From NCBI GenBank assembly GCA_024635605.1, contig JAGXIR010000221.1, positions 1 to 49,350 on the forward strand: 49,350 bases of DNA, written 5' to 3'. The stretch comes from Sunxiuqinia sp. (lineage in GTDB: Bacteria; Bacteroidota; Bacteroidia; Bacteroidales; Prolixibacteraceae). The notes under the pieces were generated by a model. That model saw only the letters and a list, made by a program, of their open reading frames with translations. It was not told where the DNA came from and did not search any database. The position numbers and the translations under genes are program-made. Shown piece after piece: positions 1-9,095 of this stretch (the stretch's first letter is position 1; each line of letters starts with the position of its first letter).

Positions 1-233
1 AGGTGCCTTGCTGTTTTTAGGGCGGGTACAACGTGCGGATAGCAATTGCTTCAGAAGTCCGTACGCAGGAGTCATTTTTATTTCTAACTTAATGGCTCTT
101 AAGCTATGGAGGTGATGAAAAGAGAATATAGCCAAGTCTGGAGTCGATTGAGCCAAGTTTGCGTTGATATTCAGGTTGATCCAGTTCGTTCTCAGCGTGT
201 CACAAGAATAGAAAGAGGATAAAAGCAGTTGCA
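1..233. other. Window edge, no supported gene
   Basis: I find no convincing coding region in this stretch. One plus-strand frame is open from the window edge to a stop at 113-115, but its translation does not resemble any family I know and it may be chance. The sequence just before the response regulator start is purine-rich (GAAAGAGGAT at 211-220), which could serve as a weak ribosome binding site. I saw no clear TTTG/TAnnTTTG promoter pair and no GG-N10-GC sigma-54 site. Confidence 0.4.
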
Positions 234-1589
234 ATGACCAAAGGAAAAATATTAGTGATCGATGACGAACACCAGCTTCGAAAAGCCCTTTCAAGAATCA
301 TTGAGCTGGAAGGATACGAAGTTGTACAGAGTGACAATGGAGCCAAGGGACTAAAGATCCTGGAAAAGAATCCGGATATCCTGTTGGTCGTGTGCGACGT
401 TCGTTTGCCCGACAGCAATGGGCTGGAGCTTCTGGGAGGCATGAAGCAGAAGTATCCCCCTGTCGAAGTCATTTTGCTGACTGCTTATGGCACAATTCAC
501 GATGGAGTTTTGGCGATGAAACGCGGGGCTTTTGACTACATTACCAAAGGCGATGGCGATGAGCAAATTATTGTAACCGTTGAAAAGGCGGTGGAGAAAG
601 CGAAGCTGCAACGCCGGATTTTTGAGCTGGAAAACAAGCTGGAAAGCCGCTACAGTTTCGACCGGATTATTGGCTCTTCGAAAAACATCAACCAAATGAT
701 CGAGCTGGCTCGAAGAGTTGCACCGACTGATTCAACCGTGCTGCTTGAGGGAGAAACCGGCACAGGCAAGGAACTTTTTGCCCAGTCGATTCACATGGAA
801 AGCCTTCGGAAGAATAAACCGTTTGTGGCTGTGAATTGCAGTGCTTTTCCCAAAGATTTGCTCGAATCGGAAATCTTTGGACATAAAAAAGGCTCCTTTA
901 CCGGGGCGATGTTCGATAAAAAAGGTTTGTTTGAAGAAGCCAACGAGGGGACCCTTTTCCTGGATGAAGTTGGTGAAATGCACCCCGATCTTCAGGCTAA
1001 GCTTTTGCGAGTGCTCGAAGACCAGACGTTTACGAAAATAGGCGATACCAAAATGACCCGGGTCAATGTGCGGATTATAGCCGCAACCAACCGGGATTTG
1101 ATGAGTGAAGTTGCCCGCGAAAACTTCCGCCATGACCTGTATTACCGGCTTTCGGTCTTTAAAATACCAATTCCGGCCCTTCGCGACCGAAAAGATGATA
1201 TCCCCAAACTCGTCGCGCATTTTATCCAGATGTATGCGACCAAAACCAAGAAGAAGATTGCGGGAGCATCGCCTGAATTTCTGAGTAAACTGAAAGCCTT
1301 TGACTGGCCGGGAAACACACGTGAGTTGAAGAATGTGATTGAGCGGGCTGTGATCTTGGCCGATAGGCCAGTGCTCAGCCCTGATCTGCTGCCCTCCGAG
1401 ATTCAGTACCCTGATCTGAAACGATCCGGCCACGACCCATTGGGCACCCTGGAAGACATGGAGCGCATCCATATCCTAAAGATGCTTCAACATACCGGTG
1501 GAAATAAGACCAAGGCAGCCGAAAAATTAGGCATTTCGCCTCCAACACTTTACCGAAAGCTGGAGCAGTATGGGATTGCGGTCTCCTAA
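234..1589 (+). CDS. Sigma-54-dependent response regulator (NtrC family)
   Basis: This is a cytoplasmic transcription activator of 451 residues with the full NtrC layout. A receiver domain covers about 5-120, with the acidic pair near 10-11, the phospho-acceptor Asp55 in VVCDVRLPD, and the conserved T and K in LLTAYG and YITKG. An AAA+ domain follows, with Walker A GETGTGKE (about 173-180), the sigma-54 contact loop GSFTGA (about 220-225, a Ser variant of GAFTGA) and Walker B TLFLDEVGEM. A Fis-type helix-turn-helix closes the protein (NKTKAAEKLGISPPTLYRKL). The ATG at 234 begins directly before the receiver domain. The histidine kinase 200 bp downstream is its probable partner. Target promoters are unknown, but the downstream K+ transporter is a natural candidate. 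Confidence 0.93.
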   Translation: MTKGKILVIDDEHQLRKALSRIIELEGYEVVQSDNGAKGLKILEKNPDILLVVCDVRLPDSNGLELLGGMKQKYPPVEVILLTAYGTIHDGVLAMKRGAFDYITKGDGDEQIIVTVEKAVEKAKLQRRIFELENKLESRYSFDRIIGSSKNINQMIELARRVAPTDSTVLLEGETGTGKELFAQSIHMESLRKNKPFVAVNCSAFPKDLLESEIFGHKKGSFTGAMFDKKGLFEEANEGTLFLDEVGEMHPDLQAKLLRVLEDQTFTKIGDTKMTRVNVRIIAATNRDLMSEVARENFRHDLYYRLSVFKIPIPALRDRKDDIPKLVAHFIQMYATKTKKKIAGASPEFLSKLKAFDWPGNTRELKNVIERAVILADRPVLSPDLLPSEIQYPDLKRSGHDPLGTLEDMERIHILKMLQHTGGNKTKAAEKLGISPPTLYRKLEQYGIAVS

Positions 1590-1788
1590 GATAATATTAG
1601 AGTAACCCTTTCAAAATGTTATAGTACATTCGCGGCCTGAATTTCGGTCGAATGATTTATGTTGGATCAACTAACTAATTAGTAATTGATTTCACCTGAT
1701 CGCTGTTGTGGATTTGGCTATGTGGCATGAATTTAGCCTGCTACTACATTCGGAATTACAGGTACATCAGAACGAATTCCTTACGATT

Positions 1789-3654
1789 ATGATGCGTGTT
1801 AGTTTGAAAAACAGGCTTTCGATTGGATTTGGATTGTTGTTGTTGCTGGTTCTCCTTTTGTGGTTGACGGGAGCCTACTTCATTTATAATCTATCCAACC
1901 GTTCTTCGGCCATGCTGAAGGAAAATTATCAAACCGTAGAATCGACCAAGTTTTTGATTCAGGCGATTGATGATATTGAAAACAAGCATTCGTATGAGCT
2001 GTTTGGTGAAGGCTATCATCTCAACGACAGTTTGTATCAATTCAACCTGGAAGTGTTTAACGACAATCTCGAGGCCGTAAAAAATAACATTACCGAAGTG
2101 GGCGAGGCTGATCTGATCCAGGAGCTAGATGCGAGCTTTCAAGCTTACATGGACGTTTATCATTCCCTGGAGAAAATGGATACGGTTACGACCACCGGCT
2201 TTCATCAGCTTGTTGCCGCGTACATGCTCACCCGCAACAATATTGTGGCGCTTTGGGATCTGAATATGGAGGCCATCAGTCATAAAAACAGCCAGGTGAA
2301 AAATACCGCCCACCAAGCTTTTCTGATGATATCGCTGATTGGCACGATTTGTTTTTTAATCGCGGCCTTGTTCTTTTTTCAATATCCACGCTACATCTCC
2401 AAGCCGATTACTCAGCTAACCAAAGGGATTCGGGAAATTGCCAACCGAAACTATGAGCAACGGCTTCAGTTTAAGTCGCACGACGAGTTGGGCGAGCTGG
2501 CCCAGGCATTTAACCTGATGGCTGCCCGGTTGCATGAGTACGAACACAGCAACCTGTCGCAATTGCTTTTTGAAAAAAAGCGGATCGATACCATCATCAA
2601 CAATATGAAGGATGGTATTATTGGGCTGGACAACGCCAACCACATCATTTTTTCGAATACGATTGCCTGTGAAATTCTGCGAACGGATGCCGCTCAACTG
2701 ATCGGGCAACAAGCTGTTGAACTTGAGCGAAAGAATGACCTTTTCAGCCTGATATTTAAGAATGCCTGTGAAAAAATAACGCCAGCGGAAAAGGAATTTC
2801 ATCCGATTAAACTTCAGCTTGATGGAAAGCCGGTGTACTACAACCAGGAGATTATTGACGTGGTGCTGACCAAAACCGGTGAAGAATTGCCAGTCAATGT
2901 TGGTCGTGTCATTATCATGAAAAACATCACCCACTTTTTGGAGCAGGACGAAGCAAAAACCAATTTCATTGCCACCATCTCACACGAACTGAAAACGCCG
3001 ATTTCTTCGCTTCGGCTAAATCTTAAATTGCTGGATGATTCCCGGATTGGATCGATGAATGAAGAACAAAAAGAGCTGATTCAGGCATTAAAGGAGGAAA
3101 CGCACAAAATGTCGAGCATCACCTCCGAATTACTGGATTTGGCCCAGGTAGAGACGGGCAATATTTCGCTGGAGCTGCAAGCCGTTGCTCCGTCCGAAAT
3201 TATCCGGTATGTGACCAACCCGGCGACCAATCATGCCAAGGACAAACACATTCAAATCAGGTTCAAGCTGGCCGAGCCGCTGTCGGAGATTTACTGCGAC
3301 TCCGAGAAAACAGCCTGGGTATTGCTGAATCTGATCAACAACGCCATTCAATATTCGCCCGAACAATCGCAGGTGCAAGTTGAAGTAAAGCAGGTGAACA
3401 ACTCGGTGCAGTTTATGGTGCGCGATTTTGGAACCGGCATTGAAGAAAAATACCAGCGACAGATCTTCGAAAAATTCTTCCGTGTACCAGGTTCAGGTCA
3501 AAAAGGTACCGGCCTGGGGTTGGCTATTTCAAAAGAATTTATCACTAAACAGTTTGGTGATATTTGGGTGGAAAGTGTCGCGGGAGAAGGAAGCAGCTTC
3601 TTTTTTTACTTGCCTTTGTACAAAAAGCGAATCGGGAACCAGTATAAAGTATAG
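1789..3654 (+). CDS. Membrane sensor histidine kinase (HAMP-PAS-HisKA-HATPase)
   Basis: This is the likely sensor for the upstream regulator. An N-terminal membrane helix (about 12-35) leads to a helical extracytoplasmic region of roughly 150 residues and a second membrane helix. A HAMP segment follows (about 205-260), then a PAS-like region, a HisKA domain with the phospho-acceptor His in FIATISHELKTPISS, and a HATPase domain with the N box NLINNAIQYS and G boxes RDFGTGI and GTGLGLAIS. I chose the ATG at 1789 (a second ATG is at 1792) because it places basic residues directly before the first membrane helix. An in-frame GTG at 1708 would add 27 residues with no obvious role. The stop is 4 bp before the next gene, so the two are probably cotranscribed. 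Confidence 0.9.
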   Translation: MMRVSLKNRLSIGFGLLLLLVLLLWLTGAYFIYNLSNRSSAMLKENYQTVESTKFLIQAIDDIENKHSYELFGEGYHLNDSLYQFNLEVFNDNLEAVKNNITEVGEADLIQELDASFQAYMDVYHSLEKMDTVTTTGFHQLVAAYMLTRNNIVALWDLNMEAISHKNSQVKNTAHQAFLMISLIGTICFLIAALFFFQYPRYISKPITQLTKGIREIANRNYEQRLQFKSHDELGELAQAFNLMAARLHEYEHSNLSQLLFEKKRIDTIINNMKDGIIGLDNANHIIFSNTIACEILRTDAAQLIGQQAVELERKNDLFSLIFKNACEKITPAEKEFHPIKLQLDGKPVYYNQEIIDVVLTKTGEELPVNVGRVIIMKNITHFLEQDEAKTNFIATISHELKTPISSLRLNLKLLDDSRIGSMNEEQKELIQALKEETHKMSSITSELLDLAQVETGNISLELQAVAPSEIIRYVTNPATNHAKDKHIQIRFKLAEPLSEIYCDSEKTAWVLLNLINNAIQYSPEQSQVQVEVKQVNNSVQFMVRDFGTGIEEKYQRQIFEKFFRVPGSGQKGTGLGLAISKEFITKQFGDIWVESVAGEGSSFFFYLPLYKKRIGNQYKV

Positions 3655-3658
3655 CGGG

Positions 3659-4432
3659 ATGAAGAAAATGAAAGCCAGATTGTGGATTGGATTGAGCTTG
3701 ATATTTGTTTCAGTATACGCTATTTTAATCGTAAACATGGCTTCAAACCAGCGGATTGTTTTTCAAGTCAATCAGGGTTTGTCGCTGACTTATCCCTCAT
3801 TGCGGCATTTGTTGGAAATGCAAGACTATCTGGGCAAGTTCAAAGGTGTATATAGAAAAGGCCACTTGTTTGCTGGTTCAGTCCAAGACTCAACCAAGAA
3901 CTGGCAGGAAATCCATCGTTTAGACAGTTCTTTTGTGCATTCGCTGGAAAGCAACCGAGCACTGGCCAACACTGAGCTTGATATGAAATTACTCGAGCTA
4001 TTAAAGAGATCGTATGATGAATATATTGGTTTCGTAAAACTTTATGTCGACTCGGCGAATGTGGAAAAAGGAAGATATGATAGTTTACTCCACCAACTGG
4101 AAACAATGCTCGTCGAGATTCAGACGATCAACGTGGACCGGATGAAGCAGCAAAGTGAATCTACAGAGAGAACAGCAATTAATAGTCTGAACTTACAACG
4201 GAATGTAGGTATTGCCGGCCTGACTATTCTATCTGTCTTCATTATATTATTCCCCTTCGTTTTGGTAGCTCCCATCAATCGATTGCTCAACCGTGTGCAG
4301 TTATTTTATAAGATCGAATTAGGGAAAGAGATCGAAATGAAAACCGAAGACGAGTTAGAAAAACTGGAAGAATTATTCAAGTTGCTTATCGATGAAGTCT
4401 CAAAGAAACAAAGGGATGATGAAAAATTATAA
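3659..4432 (+). CDS. Kinase-less membrane sensor-like protein (TM-helical bundle-TM-HAMP-like)
   Basis: The 257-residue protein starts at the ATG 4 bp after the kinase stop. It has a membrane helix (about 7-28), a mostly helical extracytoplasmic region of about 160 residues, a second membrane helix (about 190-212) and a short cytoplasmic tail whose DELEKLEELFKLLIDEV stretch resembles the second half of a HAMP domain. This matches the input half of the adjacent kinase in order and size, including the DELGELAQAFNLM segment there. No PAS, HisKA or ATPase domain follows. It is probably a truncated or purpose-built companion of the kinase that could form mixed dimers or pass on a signal. TrkH begins 20 bp downstream. 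The domain description is secure; the function is inferred. Confidence 0.75.
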   Translation: MKKMKARLWIGLSLIFVSVYAILIVNMASNQRIVFQVNQGLSLTYPSLRHLLEMQDYLGKFKGVYRKGHLFAGSVQDSTKNWQEIHRLDSSFVHSLESNRALANTELDMKLLELLKRSYDEYIGFVKLYVDSANVEKGRYDSLLHQLETMLVEIQTINVDRMKQQSESTERTAINSLNLQRNVGIAGLTILSVFIILFPFVLVAPINRLLNRVQLFYKIELGKEIEMKTEDELEKLEELFKLLIDEVSKKQRDDEKL

Positions 4433-4452
4433 TTATAGGGGAAAGTAAAATC

Positions 4453-5889
4453 ATGGATCTTCGACCTGTCCTCCATATTTTAATGCGAATTCTTCTGATT
4501 GCCGGTACAGCACTTTTAACTTGTATTCCGGTAGCGCTGATTTATCAGGAACCAGTTTTGCCTTTTGTTTATACGGCGGCTATTGTCTTTGTCATGGCTG
4601 CTTGTGTATATGGAATTAGAGGCAACGCGGAGTTGAGTGCTTTTCATCGTCGCGAAGCCTACCTCTCCGTAACCCTTTCGTGGTTAGTGGTTTCGCTGAT
4701 TGGGGCGCTGCCCTATCTTTTTAGTGGCGCCATTCCTTCCTTTGTCAACGCGTTTTTCGAATCCGTTTCAGGCTTTACAACAACAGGGTCGTCTATCTTA
4801 ACGGATATCGAAAGCTTGCCAAAATCGGTCCTGTTTTGGCGAAGTATGACCCACTGGATTGGCGGCCTGGGAATTATTGTTTTGGTGATCATTATCATGC
4901 CTTCGCTGAATATTGGTGGCTACAACCTATTTACGCTCGAATCGTCTTTTCAGGAAAAAATTCATCCCAAGATCAAATCGGTCGGCAGACGATTGCTGTA
5001 CATTTATTTAACGCTAACATTGGTCGAAACCATCCTTTTGCTGGCTGGTGAAATGAACGTGTTTGAGAGTCTCTGCCACGCCTTTGGCACCGTAGCCACC
5101 GGCGGCTTCTCCCCCAAAAATACGAGTATTGGTGGCTATTCGCCCTACATTCAATATGTCGTTACAATTTTCATGGTGCTCTCAGGAGTTAATTTTGTCA
5201 TTCATTACTACCTCGTTAAGCGGCAATTTCATAAGATCAAGCAAAATGAGGAGCTGAAATTTTACCTGTTTGTGATTCTTTTTTCCGGGTTTGTGATTAC
5301 CGGTATTTTATTTTTTCAAACCGACCGGTCTTTCGAACTGGCATTCCGAGAGTCTTTTTTCCAGGTTGCCTCAATCATTACCTGTACGGGTTACGCCACT
5401 TCCGATTATTTGCTGTGGCCAGTTGTGGGCTGGTACATCATCTTCTTTCTCATGTTTTTTGGCGGCAGCACTGGATCAACAGCGGGAGGCATTAAAATGG
5501 CCCGTCATTTGGTTGCGCTGAAGAATGTTAGGCACACCTTCCGGATTATGAATGCTCCCAACGCGATTATTCCCTTACGGATTAACCATCGTCCAATTAG
5601 TTCCCAGGACAACAACGGGATCCTGACCTTTATTATTTGGTACTTAATATTGTTCCTTGCCGGAGGCCTGTTGATGATGTTTCTGGGTTCCGATGTAGCC
5701 ACTGCTTTCAGTTCGGTAGCCACTGCTATGGGTGGAATTGGCCCGGGATTGGGCACCGTTGGGCCAGCCAGCAACTTCGCACATCTGTCTGAAGCATCCA
5801 AAATTACCCTTTCAGCCTTAATGATTCTGGGACGATTGGAAATATATACCGTGGTGATGTTGTTTACTCCCTGGTTTTGGAAGAATTAG
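4453..5889 (+). CDS. TrkH/KtrB-family potassium uptake channel subunit
   Basis: This inner-membrane protein of 478 residues belongs to the Trk/Ktr superfamily and carries K+ (or Na+-coupled K+) uptake. The four pore-loop repeats are visible as GFTTTGSSIL, GTVATGGFSP, TCTGYATSD and the degenerate fourth near GGIGPGLGTVG. The GGSTGSTAGGIKMARH segment typical of TrkH lies between the third and fourth repeats. Hydrophobic helices run throughout. The length matches the family. The regulatory RCK subunit (TrkA/KtrA) normally needed for function is not in this window and may lie just upstream or elsewhere. Its position after a two-component system and a sensor-like protein suggests envelope or osmotic control of K+ uptake. 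A hairpin terminator follows. Confidence 0.9.
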   Translation: MDLRPVLHILMRILLIAGTALLTCIPVALIYQEPVLPFVYTAAIVFVMAACVYGIRGNAELSAFHRREAYLSVTLSWLVVSLIGALPYLFSGAIPSFVNAFFESVSGFTTTGSSILTDIESLPKSVLFWRSMTHWIGGLGIIVLVIIIMPSLNIGGYNLFTLESSFQEKIHPKIKSVGRRLLYIYLTLTLVETILLLAGEMNVFESLCHAFGTVATGGFSPKNTSIGGYSPYIQYVVTIFMVLSGVNFVIHYYLVKRQFHKIKQNEELKFYLFVILFSGFVITGILFFQTDRSFELAFRESFFQVASIITCTGYATSDYLLWPVVGWYIIFFLMFFGGSTGSTAGGIKMARHLVALKNVRHTFRIMNAPNAIIPLRINHRPISSQDNNGILTFIIWYLILFLAGGLLMMFLGSDVATAFSSVATAMGGIGPGLGTVGPASNFAHLSEASKITLSALMILGRLEIYTVVMLFTPWFWKN

Positions 5890-5957
5890 ATTTCTTCATT
5901 TGGCATATCGAAGGCAAGAATGTTTTAGTTTTTCAGGCTCGCCGGGCGATAATAATA

Positions 5958-5979
5958 AAAGGCCCGAGTTCGGGCCTTT
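5958..5979. terminator. Bidirectional hairpin terminator
   Basis: AAAGGCCCGA and TCGGGCCTTT form a GC-rich hairpin with A-rich and T-rich flanks. It lies between the convergent trkH gene (+) and the secreted-protein gene (-), so it can stop transcription from both sides. Confidence 0.8.
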
Positions 5980-6015
5980 ATTAATCCATGCATGGAACGA
6001 TTTTTCAAGGCATTC

Positions 6016-6657
6016 CTATTTTGTATACGATATTCTACGCGAAGCTTTTCGCAAGAGAATGTTGATTAAATCTTCGGTGCTACTTCCCACCGAGCCGCCG
6101 ACTCCTTTGTTGTAGTTGATCAATAACTGTCCGTCGGAAGCATTGTGAATAAACATATTAAGTACAGCTTTGTTGGTACTTCCCCAAAAACCAACTAAGG
6201 CTCCCAGAGCCAGCGATGCCCCTTCGGACATGGGTTTACTAGTTTCAAACTTGCCGGACACAATGGCATCGACCTCCAACAGTCTGGCCAGTTCCTTCGG
6301 CGTAAATTCAGTCAGATTTCCATAGGTGATGCCGTTCTTTTTCAGCAGGGCATTCGTTTTATTGACATCCTGCACTTTTACCGTTAGCTCCTCCCTTTTT
6401 TCTCTTTTCAAAAACCAGGAATACATAGCCATCTGCACACTTTCACCTTCGGATTGCTCCATTCGCTGCAGCTGCTCGGGCGAGATGTCTTTCATCTGTT
6501 TAGGGCGTAAAGAAACGGTGGCGTCAAATGGGACAACAGCAATAATTTGATGTTCTTCTGCGATTTTATCAAACGCCGGATTTTCATACAAATGAGTTTG
6601 CGCCAATACTGAAAAAGTTAGGAAACTGGTTAGCAAGCTTAGAAGGAGTTTTGTCAT
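6016..6657 (-). CDS. Secreted protein of unknown function, possible CsgG/GNA1162-like fold
   Basis: The 213-residue protein starts with a clear signal peptide (MTKLLLSLLTSFLTFSVLAQ, cleavage likely after the Ala). The mature part opens with IIAVVPFDATV, a pattern seen at the first strand of CsgG, TolB-N and GNA1162-like periplasmic domains. Later it has ELARLLEVDAIVSGKFE, the typical 'level in a named variable' strand of the same superfamily, and a glycine-rich segment (GALVGFWGS). There is no lipobox Cys. It is therefore probably periplasmic or at the inner face of the outer membrane. It is monocistronic and convergent with trkH. I do not recognise a named family, and the fold suggestion is an inference from short motifs. 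Confidence 0.7.
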   Translation of the reverse strand: MTKLLLSLLTSFLTFSVLAQTHLYENPAFDKIAEEHQIIAVVPFDATVSLRPKQMKDISPEQLQRMEQSEGESVQMAMYSWFLKREKREELTVKVQDVNKTNALLKKNGITYGNLTEFTPKELARLLEVDAIVSGKFETSKPMSEGASLALGALVGFWGSTNKAVLNMFIHNASDGQLLINYNKGVGGSVGSSTEDLINILLRKASRRISYTK

Positions 6658-6785
6658 AATTATTTTTTTAGGGTTTTAGAAATCGAAATAAAGATAAATC
6701 TATTTTCACTGATGATTTCAGTTTGGCTCTGATTTTATGAAACAATTTTGTTTGAAATGAACTCTTTTGAGGAAATCCTAAAAAG

Positions 6786-6819
6786 AAAAACCTCTGCAGC
6801 GTCTGCTGCAGAGGTTTTT
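6786..6819. terminator. Strong bidirectional terminator after the S41 protease gene
   Basis: AAAAACCTCTGCAGC and GCTGCAGAGGTTTTT form a 15-bp perfect stem around a GTCT loop, with T-runs in both directions. It sits about 180 bp beyond the stop of the minus-strand protease gene and upstream of the secreted-protein gene, so it mainly serves the protease transcript. Confidence 0.85.
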
Positions 6820-6998
6820 CTCTTTAATATGAATGAACATTCTTTTGTTTATCTCTCAATGGTAAAACAGATCATTCAACTGTCGTTCAGTTGATTTGAA
6901 ACGATGAATGACAGTACCATGACCGCCACGATTGGACAAATAAATAAGCGGACAATCATTCGAAAACTGCCGCATGGTTCTGGCCCTGAATACCCGGC

Positions 6999-8744
6999 TT
7001 AAGCTTCATAAAAGACCAGTCCGGGCCGCAGCACCCATTGATTATCGGGCTGCACAATCAGGTTGGATGAAATGATTTTCCCTTTGGTGAAAACAGAGCT
7101 GAAAGCATTGGGATCTTTCAGGGTTTCCTTGGCTTTTTCAATGCCTTTATCATCCTGGATAGCTGATTTGATCGCCCCTTTCTGATAATAGTAGCGGGTA
7201 ACGATTTCATCGGTCAGCATTTCTTTTAGCTCGTCTTTAAACGATTCGAAATCCTGGTCAAGTTCATGTCCGATTTTTACTTTCAACTGTTCAAATTCTT
7301 TTTCGGCCACATCGAAGTATTTTTCCTCTTTAGCCGTTTCCATCAGTTCTTTATAGGCTTTTTCGGTTTCCGACTGGTAGGAGAACTGGCGCTCTTTGAC
7401 AAACGCTTTGAAGTCGTTGAATATTTCATCGTTCAATTTGAATTCTTCGGCGGAAGCTATCGATTCGTGCTCGTTGGCAAATTTAGTAGCGAAATCGAAG
7501 AACAGATATTTACGGGCGAGATTGATGCTGAAGCTGCTCAACCGATCCAGGTCAATTTTAATATCCGGAACAATGCCGCCGCCATCGTAAACCTTGCGCC
7601 CTTTTTTGGTTGTAAATTCACTGATCAGCGAGTCGGGTACATTACCAACGCTGCCGTCTTCGTTCCGGTGTGAATAGTCTAAAGCCTGAATACAACGTCC
7701 GCTGGGGATGTAATATTTGGCCGTGGTTACTTTTAACTTGGTGTTATAGCTCAGGTCGCGTGTGGTTTGCACCAAACCTTTTCCAAAGGTACGTGTACCA
7801 ACGATGACGGCCCGGTCAAGATCCTGCAAAGCGCCGGCAACAATTTCGGAAGCGGATGCTGACCCCTGGTTGACCAAAACAGCCATCGGCATCACGGTGT
7901 CAATCGGGTTTTGGGTGGCGGTGTAGGCTTTGTCCCATTGTTTTACCTTGCCTTTGGTACTCACCACGTTCGAACCTTTTGGAACAAATAGGTTTACGAT
8001 TTCAACCGACTCCATTAAAAGGCCGCCGGGGTTGGATCGTAAATCCAAAACCAGGTTTTTTGCCTTGTGCTGTTCTTTCAGTTCGATAAAAGCCTTTTTT
8101 ACCTCGCTGGCACAATTGTGGGTGAAGTTCGACAGGCGGATATAACCGGTTTCGTCGTCCAGCATGCCATAGTAGGGCACGGCATCGATCTGTATTTTCT
8201 CGCGGACAATGGCAATCTCGAGGTTTTTCTTTTGGCCTGGACGTTCGATTTTGACATCAACAACTTTGTTGGCCGGCCCTTTTAGCAAGTTGCTCACATC
8301 TTCCACCGACATGCTTTGGGTTGATTTTCCCGCCACTTCCAGTAAAATATCACCCGCTTTTAAACCCGACTTTTGTGCCGGAAATCCTTCGTATGGTTCA
8401 GAAATAACAACCTTGTCGCCATGTTTGGTGATCATAGCTCCAATCCCGGCATATTCACCCGTGGTCATGAACTTGAAATCTTCCATGTCCGATTCGGGAA
8501 TATAAGTGGTGTAAGGATCGAGTGATTCGAGCATCTCATCGATGCTGGTCTTAACAAGGTCGGTCGGGTTAATGTCGTCAACATAAAAGAGGTTGAGTTC
8601 CCGTACCAGGGTGTAGTAAATATCCAGATTCTTGTCGACAAGAAATAATTTCTCATCACGGTTGAATCCTGTGAATATCAATAGTACAACCAGTAATCCG
8701 GCAACTATTGAAAATCCTGTTTTCTGTTTTCTATTGTATTTCAT
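6999..8744 (-). CDS. S41-family C-terminal processing peptidase
   Basis: This is a Ser/Lys-dyad protease of the CtpA/Tsp family, anchored in the membrane and facing the periplasm. It has a basic N-terminus and one membrane helix (about residues 10-27), a helical region, a PDZ domain (about 85-165; GIGAMITKHGDKVVI through GDILLEVAG) and an S41 catalytic domain. The nucleophile Ser lies in VNQGSASASEIVAGAL, and the catalytic Lys about 25 residues later in RTFGKGLVQTT. The C-terminal part of about 180 residues is helical and charged. I used the ATG at 8744; a TTG seven codons upstream (8765) is less likely. The 581-residue length is normal for the longer Bacteroidota members. It is monocistronic. 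Confidence 0.92.
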   Translation of the reverse strand: MKYNRKQKTGFSIVAGLLVVLLIFTGFNRDEKLFLVDKNLDIYYTLVRELNLFYVDDINPTDLVKTSIDEMLESLDPYTTYIPESDMEDFKFMTTGEYAGIGAMITKHGDKVVISEPYEGFPAQKSGLKAGDILLEVAGKSTQSMSVEDVSNLLKGPANKVVDVKIERPGQKKNLEIAIVREKIQIDAVPYYGMLDDETGYIRLSNFTHNCASEVKKAFIELKEQHKAKNLVLDLRSNPGGLLMESVEIVNLFVPKGSNVVSTKGKVKQWDKAYTATQNPIDTVMPMAVLVNQGSASASEIVAGALQDLDRAVIVGTRTFGKGLVQTTRDLSYNTKLKVTTAKYYIPSGRCIQALDYSHRNEDGSVGNVPDSLISEFTTKKGRKVYDGGGIVPDIKIDLDRLSSFSINLARKYLFFDFATKFANEHESIASAEEFKLNDEIFNDFKAFVKERQFSYQSETEKAYKELMETAKEEKYFDVAEKEFEQLKVKIGHELDQDFESFKDELKEMLTDEIVTRYYYQKGAIKSAIQDDKGIEKAKETLKDPNAFSSVFTKGKIISSNLIVQPDNQWVLRPGLVFYEA

Positions 8745-9095
8745 TTTGAATTGTTTTAATGACAAACGACAAAAATAATAAAGCTTTGTTTAAAAATGGC
8801 TGTCATTTTCAAGTAATTAGTTAAATATTCTTAATTGGCCAGCCCTTCAAAGACTTCGACCACCTGAAACTCCGGCCCGGTTGAATCACTTTCGATAGCG
8901 GGAGGATCTTCTGCCTGCTACGCGATGAGAATTATGGATTTGACTACCGAAATAAAAAAAGGACGCAGAGGTATGAAATATGTGTCAGATTCATTAATTT
9001 AGTTCGTGGATAAAATGAGGGTGAGTGGGTTAAGTATCCGGAGATGATGCTCATGGTGAGTTTCGTCCGGCTGCCTGCTGGTTTGGCAAGCATCC
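8745..9095. other. Intergenic region between divergent genes, with a possible gene relic
   Basis: This 351-bp stretch separates the divergent protease gene and the membrane protein at 9096. CAAAAATA at 8770-8777 reads as TATTTTTG on the minus strand, a fit to the Bacteroidota -7 element for the protease, but I could not pair it with a TTTG at the right distance. The minus strand 8831-8917 is an open tail with a coding-like acidic translation, described in the findings. The remainder shows nothing I can name. Confidence 0.4.

Noticed and set aside
732-1472. Minus-strand open frame of 246 codons
   Set aside because: It is antisense to the AAA+ region of the response regulator.
1708-1788. 27-codon GTG-started extension of the first histidine kinase
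   Set aside because: The extension adds no hydrophobic or basic leader, and ATG codons at 1789 and 1792 give a normal N-terminus.
5900-6115. 71-codon plus-strand frame after trkH
   Set aside because: It spans the terminator and overlaps the end of the minus-strand secreted-protein gene.
6876-6894. TCAACTG/CAGTTGA hairpin
   Set aside because: It is short, AT-rich, lacks a T-run, and a much better terminator lies 60 bp away.
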